Shown here in pieces: positions 22,262 to 33,900 of a DNA stretch of 64,000 bases. Under the pieces are notes generated by a model. The model made no database searches, was not told where the DNA came from, and saw only the letters and a list, made by a program, of their open reading frames with translations. Where the stretch lies: NCBI RefSeq assembly GCF_030936135.1, contig NC_082616.1, forward strand, positions 11,901,001 through 11,965,000, read 5' to 3'. Every line of letters starts with the position of its first letter. Within the stretch, counting starts at the first letter, position 1. Made by a program: the position numbers and the translations under genes. This DNA comes from Gavia stellata. Its lineage: Eukaryota > Chordata > Aves > Gaviiformes > Gaviidae.

Positions 22262-25200
22262 ACGTGCACAATGAGAGGAAAGTGCTAGAATACCTGCAGA
22301 GAAGAGACCAAAGTTGCAAAAGGCCAGAAATATGCAGGCAAGACATTTGTTTGAGACAATGGAGGGCAGCCATTAAAGGGAAGCTACTTGAATAAAAAGG
22401 TGGAGGAGCAAGGAAATTACTTTAATGTAAGAATAGTGAGGGAGTGTGAAGATGGAATAATCAGGGGTGTACTGTAGTTGGTAATCAAAGTGGGTGTACA
22501 GTCAATATCCATCTTTTGCAGAAGACTGTTAGAGAAGCCTAATTAATTGAAAAATAGTCGCTTTCTAACCTTGTGACAATTATATACTTGCACAGTAGAA
22601 ACTCAAGATACAGGGCCCTGCTGGGGGCTTGCTGTCCTGATGCCTGTTTGCATCCCCTCTGCCAGTCAGTAGCTTGGCTGAACGGAGTGGAAGATCTCCT
22701 CGTAAGAACTTTTTTTGTTGCACAGAACAGATGTACGGAAATAGGTCGGAAGGGGGAGCTGGAGTATTCCGTTTTTTCAACATTCTCAGCTCCTTAGTTT
22801 GAGTAAAGCCTGTATGCAGCTGCACACCAGAAAGAAGGGGTGGGCAGGGATACGAATCAGAGTTAAAGACGACGAACTTCTGGAAATAATGATCTAAAAT
22901 AGTGATATAATAGTGATGGGGGATGCTGCAATCAATTTTGTACCTGTGTTGCTTCAGCTTTTAAGGGCAAGTGGTGTTCAAGATGGTTGGGGTGTTTTTT
23001 CTGCTTGTAAGGGGGAAGTTACCCATGATATTTTGAGCAAACAAATACATTTTTTCTTATGTCTCTTAACAAAATTGCCTGAAACGTTCAGACTTGTAGA
23101 GCTTCTGCTAAGACTGTGTTTTCCTCTTTTTGTCAGTTGTTAAAGAACTGCAGTATGACACAGTGTTATTCTTGCGTTTGTAGTGAAAATTGTTTTACTG
23201 AATGTGTTAAAATGATTTTAAGAATTAGCAAACACTGCATTCTTCTGCATGACTAAACTGCACTTTTAGTTATCTTTGTGAAGGATTTTCATCACAGTTT
23301 AGTTTCTGGAAAGCAGTCTACTCTAAAAAGAGTCTGGTCTTCACGTACCCTTGTGAAAAAAGAAATTTGAGAGCATGAAAGTGGGGAGAAAAGTGTAGTG
23401 ATACAAAAGTAAGGAAATCATTAACAGTTCTTCTCTTCATGTAGCAAGGGCATGACAGCTTCATTTTGTTTTGAAAGGTCTGTGACCCTCCAAACTTCAG
23501 TAGTTTATGCATAAAGCTGTTAAACATAACCAATGGATAAAAGCAAATGGAGGTTTATGTGTATAAAAAAAGAACTCAAGGGTTCTCTGTGTCTCACATA
23601 TACCTGAATAGCTGAATGGTCCAGCAGTTTCCAAATCAGAGCAGGTTAGGCCAGTCCCATCTGATCTTTGTTGTTGCTCATCTATGGGAAATACGGAGCA
23701 GAGAGATGGTTGAAGAAGGGAAGACAAATTATTATTGGGGATCCTACAAAGCATCTGGTAATTACTTAATGTTTTGATTTCCCTTGTCCACAAGTTTTCT
23801 TGTGTTAAGAAATGCAAATCCGTTTCCAGAAGTTTTATGATTAAGTCAGATGACACATTCATTTTGTCCGTGGCAGTCAAAATGGGTATGAAGTGTGCTT
23901 ATTATCAAAAGCCAGACAAAAAAAAAAAAAGTAAAATGTTGCATATTCAGGTTATAGATTCATATATTCATAGAAGACAACTGCATCTTTAATGACTGTT
24001 GCTATCAAATGGTTAATTGATCACACTAAGGAATATCAGATATTACATAAGTTACTCTTTAGTATCTGCTTTTTTATTTTAATTCACATTATGGTACAAT
24101 CAAGTCAAACTGTCTTATCGCAGTCTTTGTACAAACCTTACATTTTTTTTTCCTTAAATTAATACAGGACTTTCATTTGGGAGATTCCAAAATCATTTAC
24201 AGATGTATCAGTTTATGTACTGCTCAATGGTAATCCCTTTCAGCATCACAGGGAGAGTGTACCTTGACCAACTGCTGGGCAAGTTCCTTTTCCTACAAAT
24301 GGCCTTAGAAATTTTACTGTGCAGTCACACCAGGGAAGACCATCGTTGCATACTACTAAGTACCGCTTCCTTCATGCGTGCAAGGACACAGATGCATGCT
24401 GACTGCTCGGTGATGCGAGTCTGTGGATCCCAGGGAGTAAATCTGACAACACGGATATGACTATTGTTTCCTCAAACACTGTTTGGAAACAAGTTTAGAG
24501 GTAGCTTCGTGTGTGTGGTTGAATAATGAAACCATATCTAAAATCTCTATAATTAGTCACAAATTTAGATTTACATCTAACCAGCAGGGAAAAAAAAAAT
24601 TAAGCATATATGGCATATAAAAAGCGTATGCTGAATTTTTTTGTGGCGAGTAAAAGATCTGAAAGCATACTGGGCTTTTGTTGCTGATTGAAGCTGTAGG
24701 CAGAGTTGTGGCTCAAATCCCATACAGCAAGAACAAATGTCTATTTCAGGTCCTTTAATTAATTCCTACTGTCAACACAGTTTAAGACTGTATAATAGTA
24801 GCTAGCTATTGTTTTTCATCATTAGATCTAACAGCATTTTGTAACAAGATGCAGTTAAGACACACGTTGATGTCCATCCCAATATGGATACACTTCAAAA
24901 AAACGTAACACTTCTGGCAATTTCTCTCTCCAACACCATTAGTAAATGTGATGCATTTTTATTGTACTGAAGTTGTATGCACAAACTGGAATGTATTGTT
25001 ACAGATATTATTGTAAGTTTTATGAATCTGGAAAGTAAATGAACCAACGATGTCCTCAATATAATAAAAGATACAAAATGTAGAGCCATACATAATCACA
25101 ATGCCCCAACACAGTGCTTAAATAATTACAGTTTTAAAGAGGGAATCATCACTGATGGCTTTGGATCATTAGTGAGTGTAAGCATCCCCTGCCGTGTTTT

Positions 25201-25837
25201 AAGGAACAAGGATAAGTCCTTGAGGAAAGAATTGTAAAAAATGCATAGAGTGGACATGCCATTGTACACGTTTTAACTTTACTACAGCGTGCTTAAATCT
25301 GAGGTAAGCACAAGAAAGGAAGTGCTGTTGTTGGTTGGGTTTTCTTGAGGGTATTATTCTTTACAACACTTAAATACTCTTGAAATAAATCATATATAAC
25401 ACTTTTTGTAACAGTTAAGTATCCAGTAACACTTAAGAGTTACTCTTTTAAGTCAAGGTGAATAAATGCATGCGTAATGGAGCCATGTTCATTAACGTTG
25501 ATTTGGGTGATGGTTATCACTGTCCATCTTTGGTGTGTGAAGTCACTCAGCTCCAGCTTTGGGCTTCTTAACAGCTGTCATTACGTACAGACACCTGGAA
25601 GTTCTGATCACACTCCTCTCCCGCTGTACACATGAATTAGTTGGGGGTGCTTTTCCGCTCAGTTATGTCAACCTTAAACCAGCACAGTGCAGTGGAGAAT
25701 CAAGACCTTTGAAGGATAGCCCATCAGTTTGCAAGTAACCCGTGTACTAATGCAAAAATGGGGGCCTCAATACATATGATTATTTTGCTAATATGATCAG
25801 AGGATTTGCTTCTGCAGTTCAGAGTAGTCCATCAAGT

Positions 25838-25860
25838 GATACCCCATCGTATGGGGTATT
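25838..25860 (+). repeat. Short perfect hairpin, 9-base stem and 3-base loop
   Basis: ATACCCCAT, loop CGT, ATGGGGTAT, with one G-T pair closing the base. It is in non-coding DNA. Confidence 0.8.
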
Positions 25861-26518
25861 AGTGGCATTCAGCTACTAATAGTAAACAGTAGCTTCTAAA
25901 AACTAATACACTTTTTTTTTTCCTCAATGAATCAATGCTTGAGAGATGCCAGAGGCACACTAAAATTATAATCTGGTGTGTAAAAAAAAAATACAGGTTG
26001 CTTGGTTAAATATTTTAAGTGGTTTAATTATCTCAAATTTAGGTTTGAATTGTAATACTCCATTTTCTACTCATGTAGCTGCCTTTCTCAAATGTTTCCT
26101 ATTAACATGAATTTATGTTCTTGTTGGCTTTTGTAGGTGGCCAAGGAAAATAATAGCAGCTTGTTATTTTGATAACCCTGATATTTTCAAGCAATTACAA
26201 ATATAAAACAGGAAAATGTAAAGAAGAGAAAGGGACAACCTGTATAGTAGAAACATACGGGTTTTGCAATTACTGATGCAAAATATAGGCTTCCAAGCTA
26301 CTACTAAACACTTACTCATTCTCTGTATGAGAAAATGTGACATTACATGGTGTTTGAAATGGGACCTTTCCTATATTAACATACAAAAATATACTTTGTT
26401 AAAAGTTAACAAAAATAACAAATTTTTGAGAAGCAAGACAAGTCCTTGTTGGGACGGAAACTCCATTTGCTTATGTTTTGCATAAAGTAAGCCTACTAGC
26501 CTTAAACTGGTGGCTTTC

Positions 26519-26579
26519 CAACCCTCTTTGTTTGGCTGTCTGTACAACACACGTAAGTGTTGTACAGACAAAGAGGGTT
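26519..26579 (+). repeat. Long inverted repeat (23-base arms, one 8-base bulge)
   Basis: The right arm (26557-26579) is the exact reverse complement of the left arm once an 8-base insert, TTGGCTGT, is removed from the left. The loop is 7 bases. The outer block pairs AACCCTCTTTGT with ACAAAGAGGGTT, and the inner block pairs CTGTACAACAC with GTGTTGTACAG. It lies between ERLEC1 and CHAC2, possibly within the extended CHAC2 3' UTR. Confidence 0.92.
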
Positions 26580-27191
26580 CCTTTCTTAATTACCCTTTGT
26601 CTGTGAATCCCTGAAATAGTGGTTGAAAGTTACTGGCTTAAAATCTATCCTCAGAGATTGGTGAATTTTTTAAGAGATGGGGTTACAACAGCATCTAAAG
26701 GCAAATAACAAAGATGAGAGTTTCTGAACATTCTTGCTGCATTGTGACTGCAAGTCATACTCTTAGTTAATTTTAACATTTTGGCTTTAATCTTTATATT
26801 AATCTTAAAAAATAAAATGAGGCACTGATATGTTATGGCTTGTTTGTGTCAAAGTACCCTGTGCTTTGGTTTTCAGGGGCTTGACATAATGAGCCAAGGG
26901 AAAGATTTAATTCCTTGACAATGACAGAGTTTATCCTCTGTGTTTAAGGACAAACTAATATATAAAGGGTAAGATGTCTAACTCAGTGGAGTAACTTTCA
27001 GTGAAGTTGAACATTGATGATATAAATGTTCTACTATGCATTTACTATGGAATTTACAACAACTACTTAATATTTATCTCTTTAGCTGCACTGAGCTCCA
27101 TGCCTGTGGTCTTGAATCAGAAAGAACTATCACTTAAATCAATGGGAGTTGTATCTGAATGCAGATTTAGATCATAAAAATAGCCTAAAGA

Positions 27192-27197
27192 TTTATT
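27192..27197 (-). terminator. CHAC2: Candidate polyadenylation signal of CHAC2
   Basis: AATAAA on the minus strand, 331 bases past the CHAC2 stop codon. It is the nearest canonical hexamer I found. More distal signals exist, so the 3' UTR length is uncertain. Confidence 0.45.
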
Positions 27198-27528
27198 TTA
27201 AACCTGAAATAATAAAAAAAATACATCTTCAAACAAAGAGAAGCTTAAGTGGTTCTCTTGAGATTTTCATAAAGTAGTAGTCTTTGGATAAAACCCCAAT
27301 ATACCAAATTCAAACCTAAAACACTTCCCCTGCTCCCTTTTCTATAGACTCCTGGAAGAATGATTTTTCTAACAGTATGTTTTAATGACCAACTACTATT
27401 TTGAATGCGATATTAAAATAAATAAGATAGCATAGTACAGAGAAACATGCCTCCAAGTCATATACCCATTGTGCAACGAAACCATTCCTCTGAAGATGAA
27501 GCAAGATCGTTAAAAGCAAGAAGTTATT

Positions 27529-27912
27529 TTATAGACAATTTAGGTTTTGATGCTTTTCCAAGAGTTCCTTTACTAGTTTCTCTAAGGAGAAGAGATGCTC
27601 ATCTACATCTTCTGGTACGAGATTTCTGATAGAATTAGCAAGTTCAAACAGGTATTCTGTGTTTCTTCCACTAGGACCAACTGCATTAAAAATCTGTTCA
27701 GCAATTTCTTCTAGAGGTGCTGGACCAAGGTAGTTAGGGTTGTCACAAGTTCCAATGTATAACAATACATCAAACGGTTTTACTGATGAGTCTTTTGGAT
27801 AGAAAATGACAGTTGTAGTCCTGTAGCCTCCTTTCTCTCTGAAGTCCAGGTATGCCTTTACTTCACATTCTTGTCCAGCTGGCAATCTGTAAGCAACACC
27901 CCATACACACCC
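27529..27912 (-). CDS. CHAC2: CHAC2 terminal exon 3 (residues 58-184)
   Basis: Starts [13 protein letters not shown] after CAACAG and runs 127 codons to the stop at 27531-27529. It contains the catalytic Glu83, the [10 protein letters not shown] strand, and the C-terminal helix ending QNLNCL. The frame is open upstream of the acceptor as well, but that part is intron. Confidence 0.97.
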   Translation of the reverse strand, partial: GCVWGVAYRLPAGQECEVKAYLDFREKGGYRTTTVIFYPKDSSVKPFDVLLYIGTCDNPNYLGPAPLEEIAEQIFNAVGPSGRNTEYLFELANSIRNLVPEDVDEHLFSLEKLVKELLEKHQNLNCL

Positions 27913-30900
27913 CTGTTGAAGGACATAAGAAAAGAAAATCCAAGCAGTGTTCATAAAGACACTCACAAATTAATGTATTTCTATTGTATTTAGGCAAAAC
28001 TATCTTAAAAAAAAATTCCTCAACTTTCAGTCTTTTTATAGCTATTTCTCGCACTGTTTGTAGGAGTCCCCAATTAAAAGGGTTGTTTTCTTTAGGAAAT
28101 CTTCAGTCAAAATGGTAGTTATGCAGATTGATCGTCCACTTTCTTGCTAAGGCTGAAGCCTTTCTTACAAAACAATTTCTTGTTGCAATTAAGTTTGAAG
28201 TAGTTAATAGCCTTGACATGGGCTACTAAAGAGCTGGCAAAAAGGATACAAAATACCTTCCTGACCTCACAAAATTTGTATCTGAAAATTAAAATAGTGC
28301 CAAATTCAAAATAATTTTGATCAGGTCCTTCTGTTTAGTTGCAGCTTCATTTCTAAGGACCTGGGTGTCACATCTGTTGTGGGTACTTGGAGGGATGAGC
28401 GTGGTAATGTTACCGCACTGAAACTGAACCCGAGAAGAAAAAGCTGAGAGATGAACCTTCAATTTGCACAAATAAACATGGCATATCCAGCACCTCAGCA
28501 AACACTGCTGGGATAAATGTCATTACCATCTTTGAGAACCTGAATGTTTCTTCATCCTCTTCACAGATAACATCTCTGAAAAAGTATTTAACTGTGGTGT
28601 GAATTAGTTATACTCCCTTACCAAGTTTTATCTAAACAAGTCGGTGAGATCTGTGTAGGGATAGATTTGCACAGGTTTTGTGTTTTGTCTTGAAGGAGCA
28701 TAGAAAAACGATGATGGTCTGTTATCCACTAAAGGCTACAAAGCCTTTCTTACGAGCGCTGTTTCAAAATAAATGGTAGTCTGTTTTGTCTGCTGGCAAC
28801 ATCCAATGTGGATTCTTCCTGCAGTTCAGTTGGTATATGTATCAGTGCTACAGTAATGATGATAAAGCAACTAAGTTTTGTTTTGTTTTCCTCCCTAAAA
28901 CTGGATCTTAGTATTTAGTCATGATATCAGACGATGCTGGGGTGGTGGTGTTAATTCATGAGTGTTGAATTTTGCAGTCAGACTATATGCTGATCAAAGG
29001 CATTTTATTAAAAAAATCAGGAGTCATTTTCTATTGCATCCTTTGTAGGTGGTTACAGCACTTGATGTGCTGTGGCCAGGAACAACACTAATGAGTATAA
29101 AAATGGGTTCCTTGCTTTCCCTTTCTGCATTTGGGATGCGGGTTCACTCCAGCTGTCTGCAGGAAACATGTCAGTTTTAAAAACAGCCTCTTTGCGCACG
29201 TTACTCTCCTGAGTTAAATCTGCCATTCAGACCTACTCTGGTGTTGACAGGAAAATATATGTGGGTGTGCTGGAGATAGGGATTTAAAGCAGACACTTTA
29301 AGTGTTCCTGCTAGTTAATTCGTTTAGTTTTCAGTATAGAGGATTTCTATTTCAGATGATGGAAAACTATAATCCAGAAATCTGACAAGGAGTATGATGT
29401 TCTTTTTCTGTGTGGCTTCCTCTTAACTGGCAAAGAAATTCAGATGGAGCAAGTTAAAATAACTCTCTCAACTAGATGTCTCCAAGCTGCAATATGTGTT
29501 TCACTAGTGGAAGAGGACACACAGGCTAGCACAGAGCTGAGAGCTGCCATTGCCAGTAGAAGTACCGCTGCTGTTGTCACCACAGTATCTGGTGTCTGCG
29601 TGCAGGGGAATAATTGCTGTAGTCTGCTAGGATATCTTCAAAACAAGGCTACCTTTCTAAACTGCAGAATGAGTAACTGAAATTAAAGCAAATGACTTGT
29701 CATATCATTTGATGTTTATGTGTAAAGTGTGATTATCCAGCCGCACCAGATTCTGGAGAAAAGGGAAAAACACCCAACCAAACAAAACTGGTTTGCTAAG
29801 GGGAAAAAAGCTTCTATGGTAACGAGTAAGTTTGCTTAACAATACAAAACTGAGTGACAACAAACATAAGCATTCTTTGTCTATATAGGCGTCTGTGTAA
29901 CATAATGGTACCCAGCAGTACAGTAACGCGAAAAAAAACCCGTACTAGAAAGGTACAGAAAATCACAATGGGAGACAGCGCATTGCATTTTGCTGGTTTT
30001 GCTAACTGCAAAAAACAGTTGAAGTTTTCAATTACTGCTAAACTTACCTCTCTTTGTGGCTGCTATTTCAGAGAAATAGATTGGTAAGACAGCAATATCA
30101 TCATTGTATAGATAAGCAACTGTAAATAAGAACTAACTACTACCAAAAGACCCATCCTCTGCATCTTGTGGCCTGGTGTCGTGTGTGGCTTGCTCTCTTT
30201 CTGCTTCCATGCCATCCTTCCCTCCCGCCCCTCCAGAGGCACTAGTACCTGCAGGGATTCCCTCTCCTGGCGTGCTGTGAAGCTAGATGGACATGACCAT
30301 CACAGCCATCCCCAGCATGGTGCCAGAATAGAGCGTACTGCTGGATGTGGGGGGCCCAGAGGATCAGTGGGGAGTGGGAAAGCAATTGCATCCAAGGTGC
30401 GTCCTGCAAGAGCCGCCCCTGGGCTTCCCCAGCCTAGCTCAATGCTTTTGTCCTGGCTGGTGAGCAGTCCAGCCCAGAGCTCTCTGGCAGGTAAGATCCC
30501 TAAAAATATTGTGGGTAATGGTAAAGATAGCTTCTTTACTCTCGAACAGAATTAGAAATAGGTAAAATGTAAGTCTAAGTACTTCTATAAGCAGAAAAAT
30601 CTTGATTCTCCTACAGCTTGCATGACTGGTGAAACATTGGAATAGGCTGCCCAGGGAGGTGGTAGAGTCACCCTCCCTGGAGGTATTCAAGGAGCGTGTG
30701 GATGTGGCATTGTGGGATGTAGCTTGATGGACATGGTGCTGTGTGGTGTTGGGTGGGTTGTGGCTTGTTGTTGTTGTTGTGTGGCGTGGGTTTTGTGGGT
30801 TTTGGTTTTTTTTTTTTTGTGGGTTTTTTTTTGGTGTGTTTTTTTGTGGTGGTTTTTTTTTTTTTTTTTTTTTCAGGTTGGACTCGATGATCTTACAGGT

Positions 30901-33900
30901 CTTTTCCAACCGTACTGATTCTGTGATTCTGTGACTGTAAGCCTAGGCCTTGTTTCGTCTCCCCTCCCTCCCCAGCCCAGGCACTCTCCTGGCAAACACT
31001 TCCCTTGCACTGTCTAAGTGAGACCTAGGGAAAAGGTCGAAAGAGGAGCAAGAATGGTACACTTGGGCCCAGTGACTGTTTTGTCCAAACAGGAGCTAAT
31101 TTCAGAATATTACGCAGAAAACAAAAGCACAGTTGTGGCATTTAATCCCTTAAGCATTTTATCTGTGTAGCAATATTAAAGCAAGGCTATCTATCTCCTT
31201 TTTTATCACTGCAATGTGATCTTGATTTGTTTCAGTTTTTATTTTGGGAGGGCAAGATTACAGTTCTGATACAACATCTGGGGTCTACTGTTGGCGTATC
31301 TTCAGCACCATACATATGCTGAAAGTAGAATTCTGCATCTTATAACTGAAGTCACTATTCTGGAAAATACTTTAAAATATACCTTTGGTAGTAACAGACC
31401 CAAACTACTTCCAGTTTCTTAGTTTAGATTGATGGATTTATTTGAAACAATCAAAGTCGTTAGTGTAACTCCAAGAAATTTTGAGAGAACTTTTCCTTGC
31501 ACTAAAGATAACTCAATTATTTGCTTGTTAAGAAGCAAAAATTAGTAGAGACTTACTACACAGGGTGGGAATGCAACAGGACATTCTGTACACTACAGAG
31601 ACAGAACAGGAGTACTATACCTCAGGATCTTCAACCAGAGTCACAACTCTTCCAGGCTAAAATAAAAAAAAAAAAATATTCAGTTAGAGGCTTTTACCTG
31701 AAATCATAAGTGGAAAAAAAAAACCAAACCAAAACCCCAATGAAAAGTAATGAAAGAGTCAGAGAACTAATCAGGACAATCTCAGTAAGGTCTATTTCTT
31801 TGAGATCCAGTATAAATATTTTCTGGTAATAGCTTTTGATCTGTATTAGATAAACTGTGATAAAACCAAATGTTAAATTCTGAGTGGAAGGTGTCTGCAA
31901 CATAGAAGTTACATTAAGGGCAGTCATTAATGGGGAGGTTTTGAATGTCCTTGCTTTGTATGTGCTGTCCAGACTCAATTCTATTCCTGTTTAAAATGGT
32001 GACAATAATTCATTAATGTAAAACTATCCTTGAGGAGTGCACCTTCCTCAGTCATGTTGCTTCTCCACACTACTACACGATTTTTTAATCTCCAGAGTGA
32101 CAATGAGGTGAACCTTCTCACTTGTATTCAAAAAGTTTATATGAAGGCATGGAAAATAACGTAACAGCAATCTAGCTTGCGTAGAACTACGCAACCACTT
32201 CTGGCTTGGTTTGCACTAACTGGGTTTTAGAAAATGTTAATTATGCACTGACACATGGCAACTCCTAGGTTTCAAAGCTCCTAGTTAATTACATGTTTTT
32301 GAAAACCAACAGCAAAGAAATCTGCCAGTAATTTTCAGTAAGCACCATGTTAGCACCACATTATTCAAAGTTGAAAAAAAGTTTACTGTGCAAAAGACTA
32401 TTTTCCCCTTCTTTTCCCCCTCCCAGCTCATTCTCCCTTACTGGGCAGAGGGAGGATACCTTGGCAATAGCTTATGTTTCCAAAGAGTTACTTCTTGCAG
32501 GAAGAGTAAGAAGCCAGTTTGTAAACACTGGAAAGAAAATTGTTTAAATTTGTTGTATAACCTGGAAAATAAAATTTTAAAACATAAAACCCTATGGAGA
32601 ACTACATCTGTAGTTTAAAATGGCTAATTTTATCGTCAAATTAGTGTACAAGTGCCTTTGATTGGAGGTAAGAGAAAGCAGAGGTACTACCATTCATTCA
32701 ATTTTAGCGTGAGATAGAAATTCATTCTCTTAGAAGTTAAAGATAAGCTGACGTTGATGTACTTGGATGCATGCCTTTCATTTAGTCTTAGCTAACTTTC
32801 AGTCTCGGGCTACTACATTTCCGTCTTTTTATGACTTATCACTAACAGTTTCATCGACATGTCCATGCTTTTCTGTTTGAGTCTGTACCCGTGTTTGTCT
32901 CTCTCGCACAGTAACAGTGTAGGCTTTTCTCCTACATCGAGTCATTGGCGAGCCACGCATTCTTTTGGTAACAAGCCAAACAGGAAATCTGGGTTTTGCA
33001 GAGCGCTTCATAGATACCGTCAAGTGTAGATATTATTTATTTAGTGTCAGATCTTTTATGATCTTAATGGCTATTTATAGGCTCTGCGGTGCTGCGTTTT
33101 TTCATTTTTATGCTAGTTCTCTCCCAGCATCAGCCATCTATTCCCGATCTGATTGATAAAATAAGGCAACAAAACTAAATGAATACTAAATGATTACTAT
33201 TTGGGTACTTAGAGGAAACAGGTCTGTTACCATGATTAATCAAGGTAACTTAGGTGTTCCTTTTGGGAAGTTTTTTCCTTAGCCATTAATACTTCCCTGA
33301 CTTGTGTACTCAATGCTGGTCACTAAAATGTTGTAAATTACAGATTAAAGAGACGTTCTGTGGTGGGAAACAACTTTCTCTTTATTACCAGGAATGTCTG
33401 TATCTGAAGCCTAAATACTAAATGAAAGTAAAGTACTGAAGAGTACTTACTCTTCAGATTGGTTGTATGATTAAAGAATGATCTGTTTGTCTAGGGAAGG
33501 ACAGGATATTTATTGTATTGGTGTGCAGAGTCCTTGTCTTGCATGGAACTACCCAAAACAAACTGTTACGGAACCATAGGTATTACCTCTGGTAGGTAAG
33601 TAAAGAAAATAATGCATCTGTAAATGACCGGCTATATAATATAAACCAAAACCATTTTTGTTGTGCCCAAGTACCTGAATGATCTCCTAAACAAGATGTC
33701 TTTGAGGATTTGTGTCAGTTGTGTCAGGAAGGCTGACAAAGGCAAGCTTCCACTGGATCACGCTGGAGCAGCAGTGTGGTTTGCGGCCGCACGGGCATTT
33801 TCTAAGGCATCTGTAGTGCTAAGAGCCATCACCCCTCTGAATCAGAAGGGAAGCCATTGCAGAGAATTAAGTACACCTTGTTTCAGCTCTTAGCATTGTA

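Larger units (their letters stand above)
21620..27190. other. Intergenic region between the ERLEC1 promoter and the CHAC2 3' end
   Basis: About 5.6 kb of mostly AT-rich sequence with no recognisable coding exon on either strand. It contains a 59-base tandem duplication, two hairpins (25838-25860 and 26519-26579) and many short homopolymers. Part of it may be 3' UTR if CHAC2 uses a polyadenylation site further away than 27192, for example the minus-strand AATAAA at 24958-24963 or 24073-24078. Confidence 0.6.

Noticed and set aside
30166-30555. A 129-codon plus-strand frame in CHAC2 intron 2
   Set aside because: No homology recognised, and it lies beside a CR1 fragment in intronic DNA.
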